The notes under the pieces: generated by a model
Told to the model about the DNA's origin: nothing
The model's database searches: none
Seen by the model: only the letters and a program-made list of their open reading frames with translations
Shown here: piece by piece, positions 24,675 to 34,172 of the stretch
How positions within the stretch are numbered: position 1 is the stretch's first letter
Layout: the number at the start of each line of letters is the position of its first letter
NCBI GenBank assembly: GCA_959601045.1
Contig: CAUGNZ010000011.1
Location: 1 to 59,067 of the forward strand
DNA length: 59,067 nt
Origin: an uncultured Collinsella sp.
GTDB taxonomy: Bacteria > Actinomycetota > Coriobacteriia > Coriobacteriales > Coriobacteriaceae
Reading direction: 5' to 3'
Program-made: the position numbers and the translations under genes

Positions 24675-24893
24675 CTACTCTGCAGACGAAGATCCACCAT
24701 CAACGATTGCCTGCTCGGACTCAGGAATCCCATCGGCACCCGTGCTCTGTTCTTGCTCCACCTCTTCGCTGATTGCGGAGGCGGGGGTCGAGCCCTTCGC
24801 GCCCACGATATAGGCGGCTCCAAACCCCAACGCAATGGCAATCAAGGTCAAAATCACGTAGACAGGCCAATGGCGCTTAATATACGAAAACAC
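24675..24893 (-). CDS. Small single-pass membrane protein
   Basis: 72 aa: short basic N-terminus (MFSYIKRHWP), one hydrophobic helix (about 11-31), and an acidic Ser/Glu-rich tail. No family recognised. It follows the M28-like peptidase gene by 21 nt on the same strand, so it is probably co-transcribed and may act with it at the membrane. Confidence 0.65.
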   Translation of the reverse strand: MFSYIKRHWPVYVILTLIAIALGFGAAYIVGAKGSTPASAISEEVEQEQSTGADGIPESEQAIVDGGSSSAE

Positions 24894-24914
24894 GTTGACT
24901 CCTTAGAGCTCCGT

Positions 24915-27900
24915 CTACGAACGGCGGATAACCTCGGTCACGACCTCGGATACCGTGGCAATGTTCGTCGGGTTGACATTGTGGGGCAGGTCGTCCTCGG
25001 TACGAGCGCAAGCCAGACGCGTGCCGTCCACGCCGGCGATGGTGAGGGCTCGGCGGCTCGCCTCGAGCGCGGCGTAGGCATCGGTCTTGGCATAGGGCAT
25101 CTCGAGCGCGCCACAATCGACATGGAACGACTTGCACACCTTGCTGACCAGGTTCATGATGCGGCGATCGCCCTTGAGCAGCTGCTGTTCGCCCTCAACC
25201 GTCACCACCGAAAGCCTACCGGCGCCGACGGATTCAAGATTGATGAAGAAGACGCCGCGGAGCTTATCGCGATGCGAAGCCAAGAAGGCCTTCATACCGG
25301 CGCCATCACAATCCGAGGCGCCCGTTGCCACAAACCAGATATCGTGACCGAGCAGCTCATCGTCGCCCATAGAGGCGACAGCCGAGAGCATATCTTCGGA
25401 AGAAGCGCCGTCGGAAGACGTAGCGCCGCCCTTCCAGCCATCGTTATCGTCCTCGAAATTATCCCACGAACCGATGCCGCGACCGGACTTCTTGGCATCG
25501 TAATCGTCTTCGACGCCCAGCCAGTCACTCATGCTGTCCTGTTCGTTTTTCTTTTTACGACCGAACAGGCCGCCCAGGCCGCGCTTGCGAGACTTGGGTG
25601 CCGCAGGGGCGGGAGCCGAAATGGTCTCGATCGGCTGTGCGCCCGACGCAACGGGCATAGGAGGCGCAACGGGTGCCGATGTGGGTTCGGGACCCTGGGC
25701 GGTAGCAAAGGGGTCGTTGACCTGTGCGGAGGGATCGGGAAGGTCGAACAGCGACGTGCGAGACGCAACGTTTGTCTGCTTCATCGACGGCAGCGACGGA
25801 TCGGGGACCGAAGCCAGCGGAGACGAGGAGGGTGCAGGCGACGGTGCCGACGCCGGATCGGGAACATTCATCTGCGGACGCGGCGATGCTTGGGAGGAAA
25901 TCTGGGCCATAAGGGAATCGACCGTTTCGTCCTGGGTGGGAGCGACATTGGCAACCGTGGCACCGGAACCACTCGGGGTCGGCATGGTGAAAATCTGCGT
26001 GGAGTAAGGCCTCGACTCATCCGTCTCGGGAGTCTCGGAAACCGCAGGCACCTCCTCCTGCTCGACCTCGGCCGAATCACCTTGATCGGCTGCCGCGTAT
26101 TGCTCTTCGTCAGAGTTGACCTCGACGGACTCGTCCTCGGCAGCATCCTGAATTTCGGCAGCATCAATGGGCTCGTCATCGTCTGCCGCGTCGCCCTGCT
26201 CATCGGAAACAGGAAGGGGCTCGGCAATCGCGGTGCCTTGCTTTTCAAACGTTATCGTGGAATCGAACTGCGCGGCATCAAACGACATGGTGCTATCGAC
26301 GTGCTGCTGAGCCTCGAAAGACGTCGTCGCCTCAACAACATCCGTGGACGCCGGTTGCTGGGACTCAAAGGACGTTGTAGCTTCGGCAGCGTCGACGGGC
26401 ACGGACTGCATAGCCTCGTTCTGCTCGAGCTCTTGCGCCGCGCGCTCACGTGCCGCCTCGGCTGCCTGCTGCTGAGCGATAGCCTCCTGCTCGGCAGCCT
26501 CGCGTGCGGCAGCGCGCTTCTCCTCGAAATCGTCGACAAATTTCTTGCCCTTTGCAAGCGCACCCTTAAGGAAGTTGGAAGCACTGGCGCCAATCGAAGA
26601 GAACGCGGATGCAATATCGGCATGGGGCGTTGCCGCGGAAATCTCGGCCGAAAAATCAGTATCGCTCTCGTAAGACACGCGCCTCGGCTGTTCAACGTAA
26701 TCGTCGTCAGGCTCGTCCGCAACGTCTTGCGCCGGCGCGGCGGGGGCCAAAATGTCCAGTCCTGCCGCGGGATCGATCGCGGACACCGCCTCGGGCTCGG
26801 CAACGGCAGCGGTAACCGCGGCAGACTCATCATCCACGGTGACGGCGGGCGCAGGTGCAGTCACGACGGGGGCAGGCTCGGGCTCAAACGTCGGCTCCTC
26901 GCCCTCCTCGTAATCGAGCGTGCAGGACTCGGGAAGCATCCCGAGCGCACGGATGGCATCCGAACCAAAGCGGATGTTGCCGGCGGCATTGCGATAGAGC
27001 TTGGGCTCGGGCTCGGCCGCGACAGGCTCCTCCGCCGGCTCGGCAGCGGAAACCTCGTCATTGAACTCTTCGGCCTGGACAGCCTGATTCTGATCCTCGG
27101 GCACGATGGCGCCAATCAGCGTCTCGTCGGCAGACGCACCCTCAAAGCCCTCGATCTGCTCGTCGAAAGCCTCGCCCTGTTCGGGCTCGGTCTGAGCGTC
27201 GGGAGCAATCGGCTGACCGAACTCGTCCTCGGCGTAGGTAGGCTCTTCATACTCGATGGTGTTGCCGTAGTCGTTTTGCTGTTGGGCCGCGGCATACTCC
27301 GCTGCTGCGCGCGCCATCTCCTCGGCACGACGCTTCTGCTCCCCAAAATAGGTATCGAACGGAACATCGTCGGGAAACTCGTTTTCGCCCTGGAAGGGAG
27401 CAACGTTGTCCATAACGCCGAGCATAGCGGCGACAGAAGACTTGTTGCACACTGCGCCGGACGTATAGGGAAGCACAAAACGGTTAGAAATGATGTTTGC
27501 CGCGTTGGCGAGCGCAACGAGGGAAGCGAGGATCGCGACAATCCACAGCAGAACCTTGAGCGCGCCGGGGAGCGGCAGGATACGCAAGATGGCAACGGCA
27601 GCAGGGGCAACCGTGGCAACGGGCAACAGCTTGGCGATGAGCGCACGATACGAAGCATAGGGCTCGCGGGCGAGCAGCTCAGCACGGGGAGAGTCGTAGT
27701 GTGCGACAACGACCACCGGGCGGTTGCGCGGAGACGCGAGCGGGCCCGAGGCCTTGTGGTAGGCGATGACATTTTGGCTCACGCCCGTCTTGCCCAGGCG
27801 CGAAACCACGGGATGGCCCGTGCGCTCGAGCACGTAAAGAACGGCACCGACAATGGCCAGCAAGGTGCCGACCAAGCCGATGCCGCCGCCGATGCCCATC

Positions 27901-28112
27901 AGCAGGGCGCCGGCAAACGCAAGAATACCGGTAACGGCAAATGCCAACCTGCTGGGCGCCGGGGCATTGAACTCCTGAACCTCGGGATCAAAGCCGTGGT
28001 TGCGGAAGATCTGAGCGATATCCTCGGCAGCCAAGCGCTCTTCTTCGCTGCATGCCGGCGTAATGCCGGTGTTCTGCAGCAGGTGGTTAATATAGTTCTG
28101 GGTGTTCGCCAT
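24915..28112 (-). CDS. Membrane M28-like peptidase with a long disordered insertion
   Basis: About 1065 aa. The N-terminal part has M28-like elements: an accessory start (NYINHLLQ), two TM helices (about 57-96), VVVVAHYDSPRAE with H138/D140, more TMs (about 160-205), and TSGAVCNKSSVAAMLGV where active enzymes usually have DDNASG. Roughly 600 residues of acidic, Pro/Ala/Glu-rich disordered sequence then interrupt the domain. The fold resumes near the C-terminus with HDIWFVATGASDCDGAGMKAF, FINLESVGAG and PHNVNPTN. The Asp and Glu-Glu ligand positions look replaced, so activity is doubtful. GGAG 5 nt before ATG 28112 fixes the start; the frame is open a further 50 codons upstream. Function unknown. 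Confidence 0.75.
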   Translation of the reverse strand: MANTQNYINHLLQNTGITPACSEEERLAAEDIAQIFRNHGFDPEVQEFNAPAPSRLAFAVTGILAFAGALLMGIGGGIGLVGTLLAIVGAVLYVLERTGHPVVSRLGKTGVSQNVIAYHKASGPLASPRNRPVVVVAHYDSPRAELLAREPYASYRALIAKLLPVATVAPAAVAILRILPLPGALKVLLWIVAILASLVALANAANIISNRFVLPYTSGAVCNKSSVAAMLGVMDNVAPFQGENEFPDDVPFDTYFGEQKRRAEEMARAAAEYAAAQQQNDYGNTIEYEEPTYAEDEFGQPIAPDAQTEPEQGEAFDEQIEGFEGASADETLIGAIVPEDQNQAVQAEEFNDEVSAAEPAEEPVAAEPEPKLYRNAAGNIRFGSDAIRALGMLPESCTLDYEEGEEPTFEPEPAPVVTAPAPAVTVDDESAAVTAAVAEPEAVSAIDPAAGLDILAPAAPAQDVADEPDDDYVEQPRRVSYESDTDFSAEISAATPHADIASAFSSIGASASNFLKGALAKGKKFVDDFEEKRAAAREAAEQEAIAQQQAAEAARERAAQELEQNEAMQSVPVDAAEATTSFESQQPASTDVVEATTSFEAQQHVDSTMSFDAAQFDSTITFEKQGTAIAEPLPVSDEQGDAADDDEPIDAAEIQDAAEDESVEVNSDEEQYAAADQGDSAEVEQEEVPAVSETPETDESRPYSTQIFTMPTPSGSGATVANVAPTQDETVDSLMAQISSQASPRPQMNVPDPASAPSPAPSSSPLASVPDPSLPSMKQTNVASRTSLFDLPDPSAQVNDPFATAQGPEPTSAPVAPPMPVASGAQPIETISAPAPAAPKSRKRGLGGLFGRKKKNEQDSMSDWLGVEDDYDAKKSGRGIGSWDNFEDDNDGWKGGATSSDGASSEDMLSAVASMGDDELLGHDIWFVATGASDCDGAGMKAFLASHRDKLRGVFFINLESVGAGRLSVVTVEGEQQLLKGDRRIMNLVSKVCKSFHVDCGALEMPYAKTDAYAALEASRRALTIAGVDGTRLACARTEDDLPHNVNPTNIATVSEVVTEVIRRS

Positions 28113-28310
28113 GTGCGCTCCACATCCATAATCCGACAAATAGGCCCAATGCATGCACATTAGAACCGTATATAGTCGAAAGTATACCCCGAGCGAGCGC
28201 AAACGACCGAATTCGGGCCATCTTAACGCCCCGAGCGGACAAGGATATAGCCTAATCTCCATATCGGACTAAAATCATGGCAGCAAACCACCTTCTCATG
28301 CGAGGACTCT

Positions 28311-29333
28311 ATGACGGCAAGCGACGCGACCGCGACAATTAAAAAGGGGAATTCGGAGCCCAGTTTCGATAAAACGGCTCAGCGCATCCTCAATCTTTTC
28401 TTTGTGCTCAACAGCTCCCCCGAACCGCTGACGACCGAGCAGATCGTCTTGGATTCTGACCTGGGATATGGCTCGGGCAATATCGACTCGGATAAGCGCA
28501 AGTTTCGGCGCGATCGTGACAAACTGCTCGAACGCGGCATCTTAATCAAGGAGGTTCGCCCCGCCGGCGCGCAGGAGACCGAGGAAAGCTCATGGACAAT
28601 CGACCGCGAGCACACGTTTGCGGCAGGCGGCCTCATCACCGCAGACGACGCCGATATCCTGCTCAACGCTATCGACCAGACAATAGCGGCCGGCTCATCC
28701 ACTTTTGCCGCGCCGCTTGCCGATATTCGTTCCAAGATTGCCTACCTCACCGGCAGGACGACGGCGGACGAAGCACCGATCCGCCGCTCTCCCACCGTCG
28801 ATGCGGTATGGAGCGCCTTTGCCGAGCGATGCGCACTGCGATTTTTATATCAGAACGGACGCGGTGAGCAGAAAGAGCGTACCGTCTGCGTCTACGGCAT
28901 GTTCGAGCGCGAGGGCGTTGCGTACTTCTGCGGCCTCGACAATGCCACCGACGACATCAGGACATTCCGCTGCGACCGTATCGTTCGCGCTTGGCGTCCT
29001 TCGAAGGCCTACGCCATCCCTGCAGACTTCAATCTCAACGACTACCTGTTCTTTGAATTCGATTTTGCCGACCGCCCGCCCGTTGCGGCTACGTTCTCGT
29101 TCGCCCCGCAGACGCAGATCGATATGATCAACGGCCTCACGCGCGGGCGAGGTGAGCTCGCACACACCGATTCGGGATGGACTTGGACCGTTGACGTGCG
29201 CGATCTTGAAGCCGCCGCCTCATTTTGCATGGCCCACGCCATGGACGGCATGAGGCCCATGGCCCCCAAATCGCTCAAGCAGGCGTGGAACCACCTCATT
29301 GAAAGGACGGTGCACGAGCATGCCCGTGCGTAA
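28311..29333 (+). CDS. WYL-domain transcriptional regulator 1 (PafB/C-like)
   Basis: 340-aa protein. The N-terminal winged-helix region (KTAQRILNLFFVLNSSPEPLTTEQI) is followed by a WYL-type domain (LRFLYQNGRGEQKERTVCVYGMF, AYFCGLDNATDDIRTFRCDRI) and a C-terminal extension. WYL proteins often sense nucleic acids or small ligands; in actinobacteria adjacent PafB/PafC pairs control DNA-damage genes. Here a second WYL gene overlaps by 14 nt, so the pair probably works together. It is transcribed away from the M28-like gene and next to a DinG helicase, which fits a DNA-damage theme but does not prove it. Confidence 0.88.
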   Translation: MTASDATATIKKGNSEPSFDKTAQRILNLFFVLNSSPEPLTTEQIVLDSDLGYGSGNIDSDKRKFRRDRDKLLERGILIKEVRPAGAQETEESSWTIDREHTFAAGGLITADDADILLNAIDQTIAAGSSTFAAPLADIRSKIAYLTGRTTADEAPIRRSPTVDAVWSAFAERCALRFLYQNGRGEQKERTVCVYGMFEREGVAYFCGLDNATDDIRTFRCDRIVRAWRPSKAYAIPADFNLNDYLFFEFDFADRPPVAATFSFAPQTQIDMINGLTRGRGELAHTDSGWTWTVDVRDLEAAASFCMAHAMDGMRPMAPKSLKQAWNHLIERTVHEHARA

Positions 29334-30237
29334 ACTCACCAGCGAGCAGAGGCTCTCGCGCGCCATCGACATCATGGAGGCCCTCTACGCCGCCGGCGAG
29401 AGCGGCATGACACGAACCGAGATTTGCAGTCGCTTTGACATCACGGGGGCGTCGCTCGACGAGATTCTCGAGATCGTCTCGACGCTCGCGGACCGAGAAT
29501 CGGGTGCGCGTATCATCTGCGAATGCCACGGCGAGCGCGTGGTCCTCACCGGTGACGCCGGGCGTGTACTACCGCTGCGCCTGAGTGCCGCCGAGGGCGC
29601 TGTGCTCAACCACGAACTTGAATCGTTGGGGATCGAGCCCCAGGCGGCGGCTCGAATTCGACATGCTCTTCTACCCGAAGAGCTCGGCTATAACCAGCAC
29701 GTCTTTGACACCGTCAACCACGGGTCGCACTGGCAGCAGCTGAGCTGCGCCATTCAGGACGGCGTTCGCTGTCGTATCTCGTATCGCTCGATGGACGATG
29801 CGCGGCCACGCGAGCGTCTGGTCGACCCCTTGCGCATTACGGCAAACGGCGACCAAACATATCTGATTGCCTGGGACATCGCGGTCGATGAGCAGCGCAC
29901 CTATCGCATGGATAAAATCGAGGGACTCGCCTTGACGGAAGACTCCGTCGTGCCTCACGCACCGGACGTCGCATCCCTCCACGATTCCCTTGCCCGGACG
30001 CAGCGTAGCGCAAAGCTCTTGATGCCATTCGATATGGCGGAGCATCTGGACTGGGCCGGCATCACCCTCATCGAGCGCAGCGGGGCAGACATGGCAACGG
30101 TAACCGTGCATTACGGCTCCGAGCGTTGGCTACTGAGCCAGATAATCGCAGCGGGCGGAGCCATCCGCATCTTGGATGACCCCACCCTGTCAAAGCGTCT
30201 GTGCGATATGGCAAAAACTCTCGTCTGTCCGCTTTAG
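29320..30237 (+). CDS. WYL-domain transcriptional regulator 2 (PafC-like)
   Basis: 305 aa from ATG 29320 (MPVRKLTSEQRLSRAIDIME). It has a helix-turn-helix (GMTRTEICSRFDITGASLDEI), a middle domain, and a WYL-like part (VRCRISYRSMDDARPRERLVDPLRI, TYLIAWDIAVDEQRTYRMDKI). It overlaps the upstream WYL gene by 14 nt and converges on dinG, sharing 4 bases with it at the stops. The two WYL proteins probably form a heterodimeric regulator, as known for PafBC; target genes are unknown. Confidence 0.88.
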   Translation: MPVRKLTSEQRLSRAIDIMEALYAAGESGMTRTEICSRFDITGASLDEILEIVSTLADRESGARIICECHGERVVLTGDAGRVLPLRLSAAEGAVLNHELESLGIEPQAAARIRHALLPEELGYNQHVFDTVNHGSHWQQLSCAIQDGVRCRISYRSMDDARPRERLVDPLRITANGDQTYLIAWDIAVDEQRTYRMDKIEGLALTEDSVVPHAPDVASLHDSLARTQRSAKLLMPFDMAEHLDWAGITLIERSGADMATVTVHYGSERWLLSQIIAAGGAIRILDDPTLSKRLCDMAKTLVCPL

Positions 30238-33128
30238 CGCCGCCGCTCGTGGCGTGCGCGCCACAGCTGTAGATAGTGCCCGATCTGCGCCGATTCGATG
30301 CGCTGGTAGGAGCTCGTGGGCAGCGACGTTAAGAACTTCTTGCCATAGCCCTTCGTCACCAGGCGAGGATCCGCCAAGATCAGCACGCCGCTATCGGTCG
30401 ACGAGCGAATCAAACGCCCCGCGGCCTGCTTAACCTCGAGCACCGCCTCGGGCAGCGAATAGCGCGCCCATGCGCGGTCTTCGCGCAGGTTGCGCTCGCA
30501 CGAGAGCGGGTCCGTGGGGCTCGAGAACGGCAACTTGGGAATGATGACGCAGCGCAGCGTCTCGCCGCTGGCATCAAACCCCTCCCAGAAGGCCTTGAGC
30601 GCAAAAAGCGACGAGGTCGGTTCGTTGATAAACCGGTCGCGCAGGCGACGAGGAGATGAGTTGCGCTGCTGGCAGTTGAGCTCCAGACCCGCACGGGCCA
30701 TCTTGGGCTCAACGCGGGCGTATAGGTCCTCCATGTCGCGCCGATTGGTGAACAACGTGAGCACCGATCCGCCCATGGCAAGATGGGCGTCGACCAGTAC
30801 GCGCTCGAGCGCCGTAAGATAGCTCTCACGATCGCGCGGATCGGGGATATCGCCCGCAACGACTACAGCCATGTTCGAATCGAAGTCGTAGCTCGAATCC
30901 AAGTGCAGCGATGACGACGTTGAAGCACCGATGCGATCAAGGCCGACCGCATGGTTAAAGTGCTCAAAGCTTTTGGACACCGTCATGGTCGCCGAGGCAA
31001 AGATAGCCGTGTGAACCTCGGGCAGCCACTCGGTTGCCAAGGCCTCGCCAATGTCGATGCGCTCTGCGGTCATTGACTCTCCGCCGGCACGCAGCCTGCG
31101 ATTGACCTGCAGCGAATACACGTAGTGTTCATCGGTACCATCAATGATGAGTTTTAGGTTCTCGGCCAGCTCGTGCAGGCGGCGCGAGATATCACCCAGG
31201 TCGACAACAACCTCTGGCTTGTCGGCGGCGACGGCTTGCACCAGCGCGTCGACGCTCTTGTCAGCTTGTTCCAATGCGTCGATGCCAGTGTAGGCCGACT
31301 GTAAGAAATCATGCCAGTCGTCAGATTCGCGCAGCTCGGGGCCAATCCATAGATTGGCATTGTCATAACCCCCACGCGCACGGCGGCCGAGCTCGCGAAC
31401 GCCATCGAACACGCCGGCGATCGCCATGCTCGCGCGCGCAACCGTCGACGTCGCCTTGGCAGTAAGGCCCAGATAGAGCGTAGAGCCCTCGGAGGTTGCC
31501 AAATCACGGGAAACCTGGCTTAGCGCGCCGGTGCTCGAGCCACCCAGACGCTCAAACAGAACGCGCGATTCGTCCGCCGACACCACACGCGCCCACTGAC
31601 AGCGCGCCTCGCGCTCGATGGAATGGGCCTCGTCGATTACCCAATGACGAATCGGAGGCAAAATCCTGCCCTCGGCCGCGACGTTGCGGAACAGCAGGGA
31701 ATGGTTGGTGACCACCACATCGGCATGCGCCGCACGACGGCGAGCGCCGTGGACCAAACATTTATCAGGGAAAAACGGGCAGAGGCGACGAGCACACTCG
31801 CGCGAGGCCGTCGTAAAGTCGGGACGGTTGACACTGCGCCACCGAATGCCGAGCGAGTCGAGGTCGCCATCGGCTGATTGGCAGACGTACGCCATAATGA
31901 CCGCGACCGCCGTGAGCGTGTCCGCCGGATCGCGCTTGGTGGTAATCTCGACCTGGCCGCGGCTCATGCGCTCGAGCTTGCGCAGGCACGGATAGTGGTC
32001 ATACCCCTTGAGAGCGCAAAATGACAGACCACCGTCCAGTTGCTCGGCAAGTTTTGGCAGCTCATGGTACATGAGCTGGTCGGCAAGATTGTTCGATTTG
32101 GTCGCAATACCTACCGTGATGTTGTTACGGCGTGCTGCCTCGGCAAAAGGCACCAGATAGGCCATCGATTTGCCGACGCCCGTGCCTGCCTCAATTACTC
32201 GATGAGTGCCCGTGACCAGCGCATCGCGGACCTCGAGCGCCATCGCGATCTGCTCATCACGCGGCTCGTAGGTGGGATACATGCGATTGACAAGGCCACC
32301 TGGCGCATAGTCTGCCTCGATCTCCTCACGACTCGGCATCTTGAGAACCGGCAGCTCATCGGCGTCCACCCGATCGTCGGCGCGATCGGCCTTGAGAACG
32401 TCAGCACGAGCGGCGCTGAGAGAGAAGATAGAACCAGGGTTCTGCCTTGCCAAGAATGAGAAGATAGGACGATAGGACCAAGGCACGTCCGGATGCATGT
32501 CGGCTAGGCGCGCCATGAGGCCCTGGGGCAAGTCGGTGAGCGCCACGAGCAACACGCGCCATACGCCACACAGGGCGTCGACGTCGGCATTGGCACGGTG
32601 TGATACCGAGTCGCAGCCAAACAGATCGGCCATAAAAGACAGCTTGTGCGAGGCCAGGCGCGGAAGCGCGATGCGCGACAGCGCCAGCGAATCGATCCAA
32701 ATATCGCTCACGTTGACGCCGCCTTTGACCGACTCGATAAACGAGCGGTCGAACGTGGCGTTGTGTGCGATCACCGGGCAGCCACCGACAAAATCGGCGA
32801 GAGCGGCGACGGCCTCAACCGCCGACGGGGCATCCGCCACATCGGCATTTGTAATGCTCGTGAGCTCGGTAATCTCGGCGGGAATCAGCTGTTTGGGATG
32901 CACGAAGGTATCGAAGCGTTCGATGACCTCGCGGCCCGAAAGGCGAGCCGCCGATATCTCGATCAGCTCGTTGTCCTGCACCGAAAGACCCGTGGTCTCG
33001 GTATCGAGGACGATAACATCTTCTTCGATGAGACCAAACGCTTGGGTTTTGGCGCGCTCGGCAAGCGTGGCATAAGAATCGATGACAAACTGCGGCGTTC
33101 CTGACGAAACCGCGTCCTCGATTAGCAT
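30234..33128 (-). CDS. dinG: DinG-type helicase fused to a DnaQ-like exonuclease
   Basis: 964 aa. The N-terminal 3'-5' exonuclease-like domain has VLDTETTG (D42, E44), AHNATFDRSF and a HRANADVDA end, all ligands in place. An XPD/DinG-type superfamily-2 helicase follows, with Walker A in EAGTGVGKS (about 313-321), cysteines YPCLRKL, CARRLCPFFPDKC that may hold an iron-sulphur cluster, DEAH-type VIDEAHSIE, and a C-terminal helicase domain with VKQAAGRLIRSSTDSG. This fusion is typical of Firmicutes and related bacteria and is thought to act on damaged or structured DNA. ATG 33128 overlaps the ddl stop by 7 nt, so ddl and dinG form one operon. Confidence 0.92.
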   Translation of the reverse strand: MLIEDAVSSGTPQFVIDSYATLAERAKTQAFGLIEEDVIVLDTETTGLSVQDNELIEISAARLSGREVIERFDTFVHPKQLIPAEITELTSITNADVADAPSAVEAVAALADFVGGCPVIAHNATFDRSFIESVKGGVNVSDIWIDSLALSRIALPRLASHKLSFMADLFGCDSVSHRANADVDALCGVWRVLLVALTDLPQGLMARLADMHPDVPWSYRPIFSFLARQNPGSIFSLSAARADVLKADRADDRVDADELPVLKMPSREEIEADYAPGGLVNRMYPTYEPRDEQIAMALEVRDALVTGTHRVIEAGTGVGKSMAYLVPFAEAARRNNITVGIATKSNNLADQLMYHELPKLAEQLDGGLSFCALKGYDHYPCLRKLERMSRGQVEITTKRDPADTLTAVAVIMAYVCQSADGDLDSLGIRWRSVNRPDFTTASRECARRLCPFFPDKCLVHGARRRAAHADVVVTNHSLLFRNVAAEGRILPPIRHWVIDEAHSIEREARCQWARVVSADESRVLFERLGGSSTGALSQVSRDLATSEGSTLYLGLTAKATSTVARASMAIAGVFDGVRELGRRARGGYDNANLWIGPELRESDDWHDFLQSAYTGIDALEQADKSVDALVQAVAADKPEVVVDLGDISRRLHELAENLKLIIDGTDEHYVYSLQVNRRLRAGGESMTAERIDIGEALATEWLPEVHTAIFASATMTVSKSFEHFNHAVGLDRIGASTSSSLHLDSSYDFDSNMAVVVAGDIPDPRDRESYLTALERVLVDAHLAMGGSVLTLFTNRRDMEDLYARVEPKMARAGLELNCQQRNSSPRRLRDRFINEPTSSLFALKAFWEGFDASGETLRCVIIPKLPFSSPTDPLSCERNLREDRAWARYSLPEAVLEVKQAAGRLIRSSTDSGVLILADPRLVTKGYGKKFLTSLPTSSYQRIESAQIGHYLQLWRARHERRR

Positions 33129-34087
33129 GCAATGCCCGCTCGACGAAGGCCCATACGGATCAGGCTGTCACAGACCTGCGGGAACGTCATGTCGTCGGTG
33201 TGGCGGATCTCATCCGGATACAGCGACGTATCGGTCATGCCGGGAATGGTATTGGTCTCGAGGATAACGGGGCCGTCCTCGCTCACAATAAAGTCGCTGC
33301 GCGAGATACCCAGGCAACCGAGGGCCTTGTGAGCGGCACAGGCAAGTTCCTGAGCGCGAGCGTAATTCTCGGGTGAAATCTGCGCCGGAATGCGATGGAT
33401 ATCCGTAGGGTCGACATACTTCACGTCCAGATCGTAGAACTCGCAGTCCTCGGGCTTACGAATCTCGACAATCGGCAGGGCGCGTACGTCATCTTCGCCG
33501 TATACGCCGACGGTGATCTCGGTACCATCGATGCACTTCTCGACCAGCACTTTGTCGCCGTACTCAAACGCCTTGGCGATTGCCGCGGGCAGCTCGGAGG
33601 GCTCATGGACCAGGGAAATGCCATAGCTGGAACCGTTGACGGCCGGCTTCACAAAGCACCGCTCGCCACAAACCTCGACGATATGATCGATATCGACTTC
33701 ATCGCCCACCTCGAGCGCAAGGCCGGGGGCAATGGGAATGCCCGCCTTGGCGTATAGGAGCTTAGAGACCTCCTTGTCGGCACCGCAGGCGCTGGCAAGT
33801 ACGCCCGAGGCCGTGTAGGGGATACCCAGGGTCTCCATGGCACCCTGCATGGCGCCATCCTCACCGCCGGCGCCGTGCATGGCGATAAATGCCACATCGA
33901 ATCCGCCGGTCGCCATGGTTACCATAAAGTCATCAGCGGCCGTGTCAAGCAGCTCCACCGAGGTGTAGCCGGCTTCCTTCAGCGCCACCACAACGTTCTT
34001 TCCCGAATCGAGCGAGATCTCGCGCTCGGCGGAATGACCGCCCGCCAAGACCGCTACGTGCATGTTCTCTAGGCTTTTACCCGGCAT
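33122..34087 (-). CDS. ddl: D-alanine--D-alanine ligase
   Basis: 321-aa ATP-grasp enzyme that makes D-Ala-D-Ala for peptidoglycan. Visible signatures are VAVLAGGHSAEREISLDSG, AMHGAGGEDGAMQG, FVKPAVNGSSYGI, VLVEKCIDGTEITVGVYG, GISRSDF and ILETNTIPGMTDTSLYP. GAGGAGGAG 7 nt before ATG 34087 fixes the start. The linker YDLDVKYVDP lies where the omega loop sits; nothing suggests a lactate-type (vancomycin-resistance) ligase, but this was not tested. It is first gene of the ddl-dinG operon. Confidence 0.96.
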   Translation of the reverse strand: MPGKSLENMHVAVLAGGHSAEREISLDSGKNVVVALKEAGYTSVELLDTAADDFMVTMATGGFDVAFIAMHGAGGEDGAMQGAMETLGIPYTASGVLASACGADKEVSKLLYAKAGIPIAPGLALEVGDEVDIDHIVEVCGERCFVKPAVNGSSYGISLVHEPSELPAAIAKAFEYGDKVLVEKCIDGTEITVGVYGEDDVRALPIVEIRKPEDCEFYDLDVKYVDPTDIHRIPAQISPENYARAQELACAAHKALGCLGISRSDFIVSEDGPVILETNTIPGMTDTSLYPDEIRHTDDMTFPQVCDSLIRMGLRRAGIAC

Positions 34088-34172
34088 GGGCAGACTCCTC
34101 CTCTATAATTTCTGCAGCTGATACCATATTGTAGCGATACCCTCTACGTTTCCCCAAAATCGAAAGGCTTCC

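Noticed and set aside
24753..28163. Plus-strand open frame of over 1100 codons opposite the M28-like gene
   Set aside because: Arg/Gly-rich shadow without signal, domain or start site; the minus frame has clear peptidase and TM segments.
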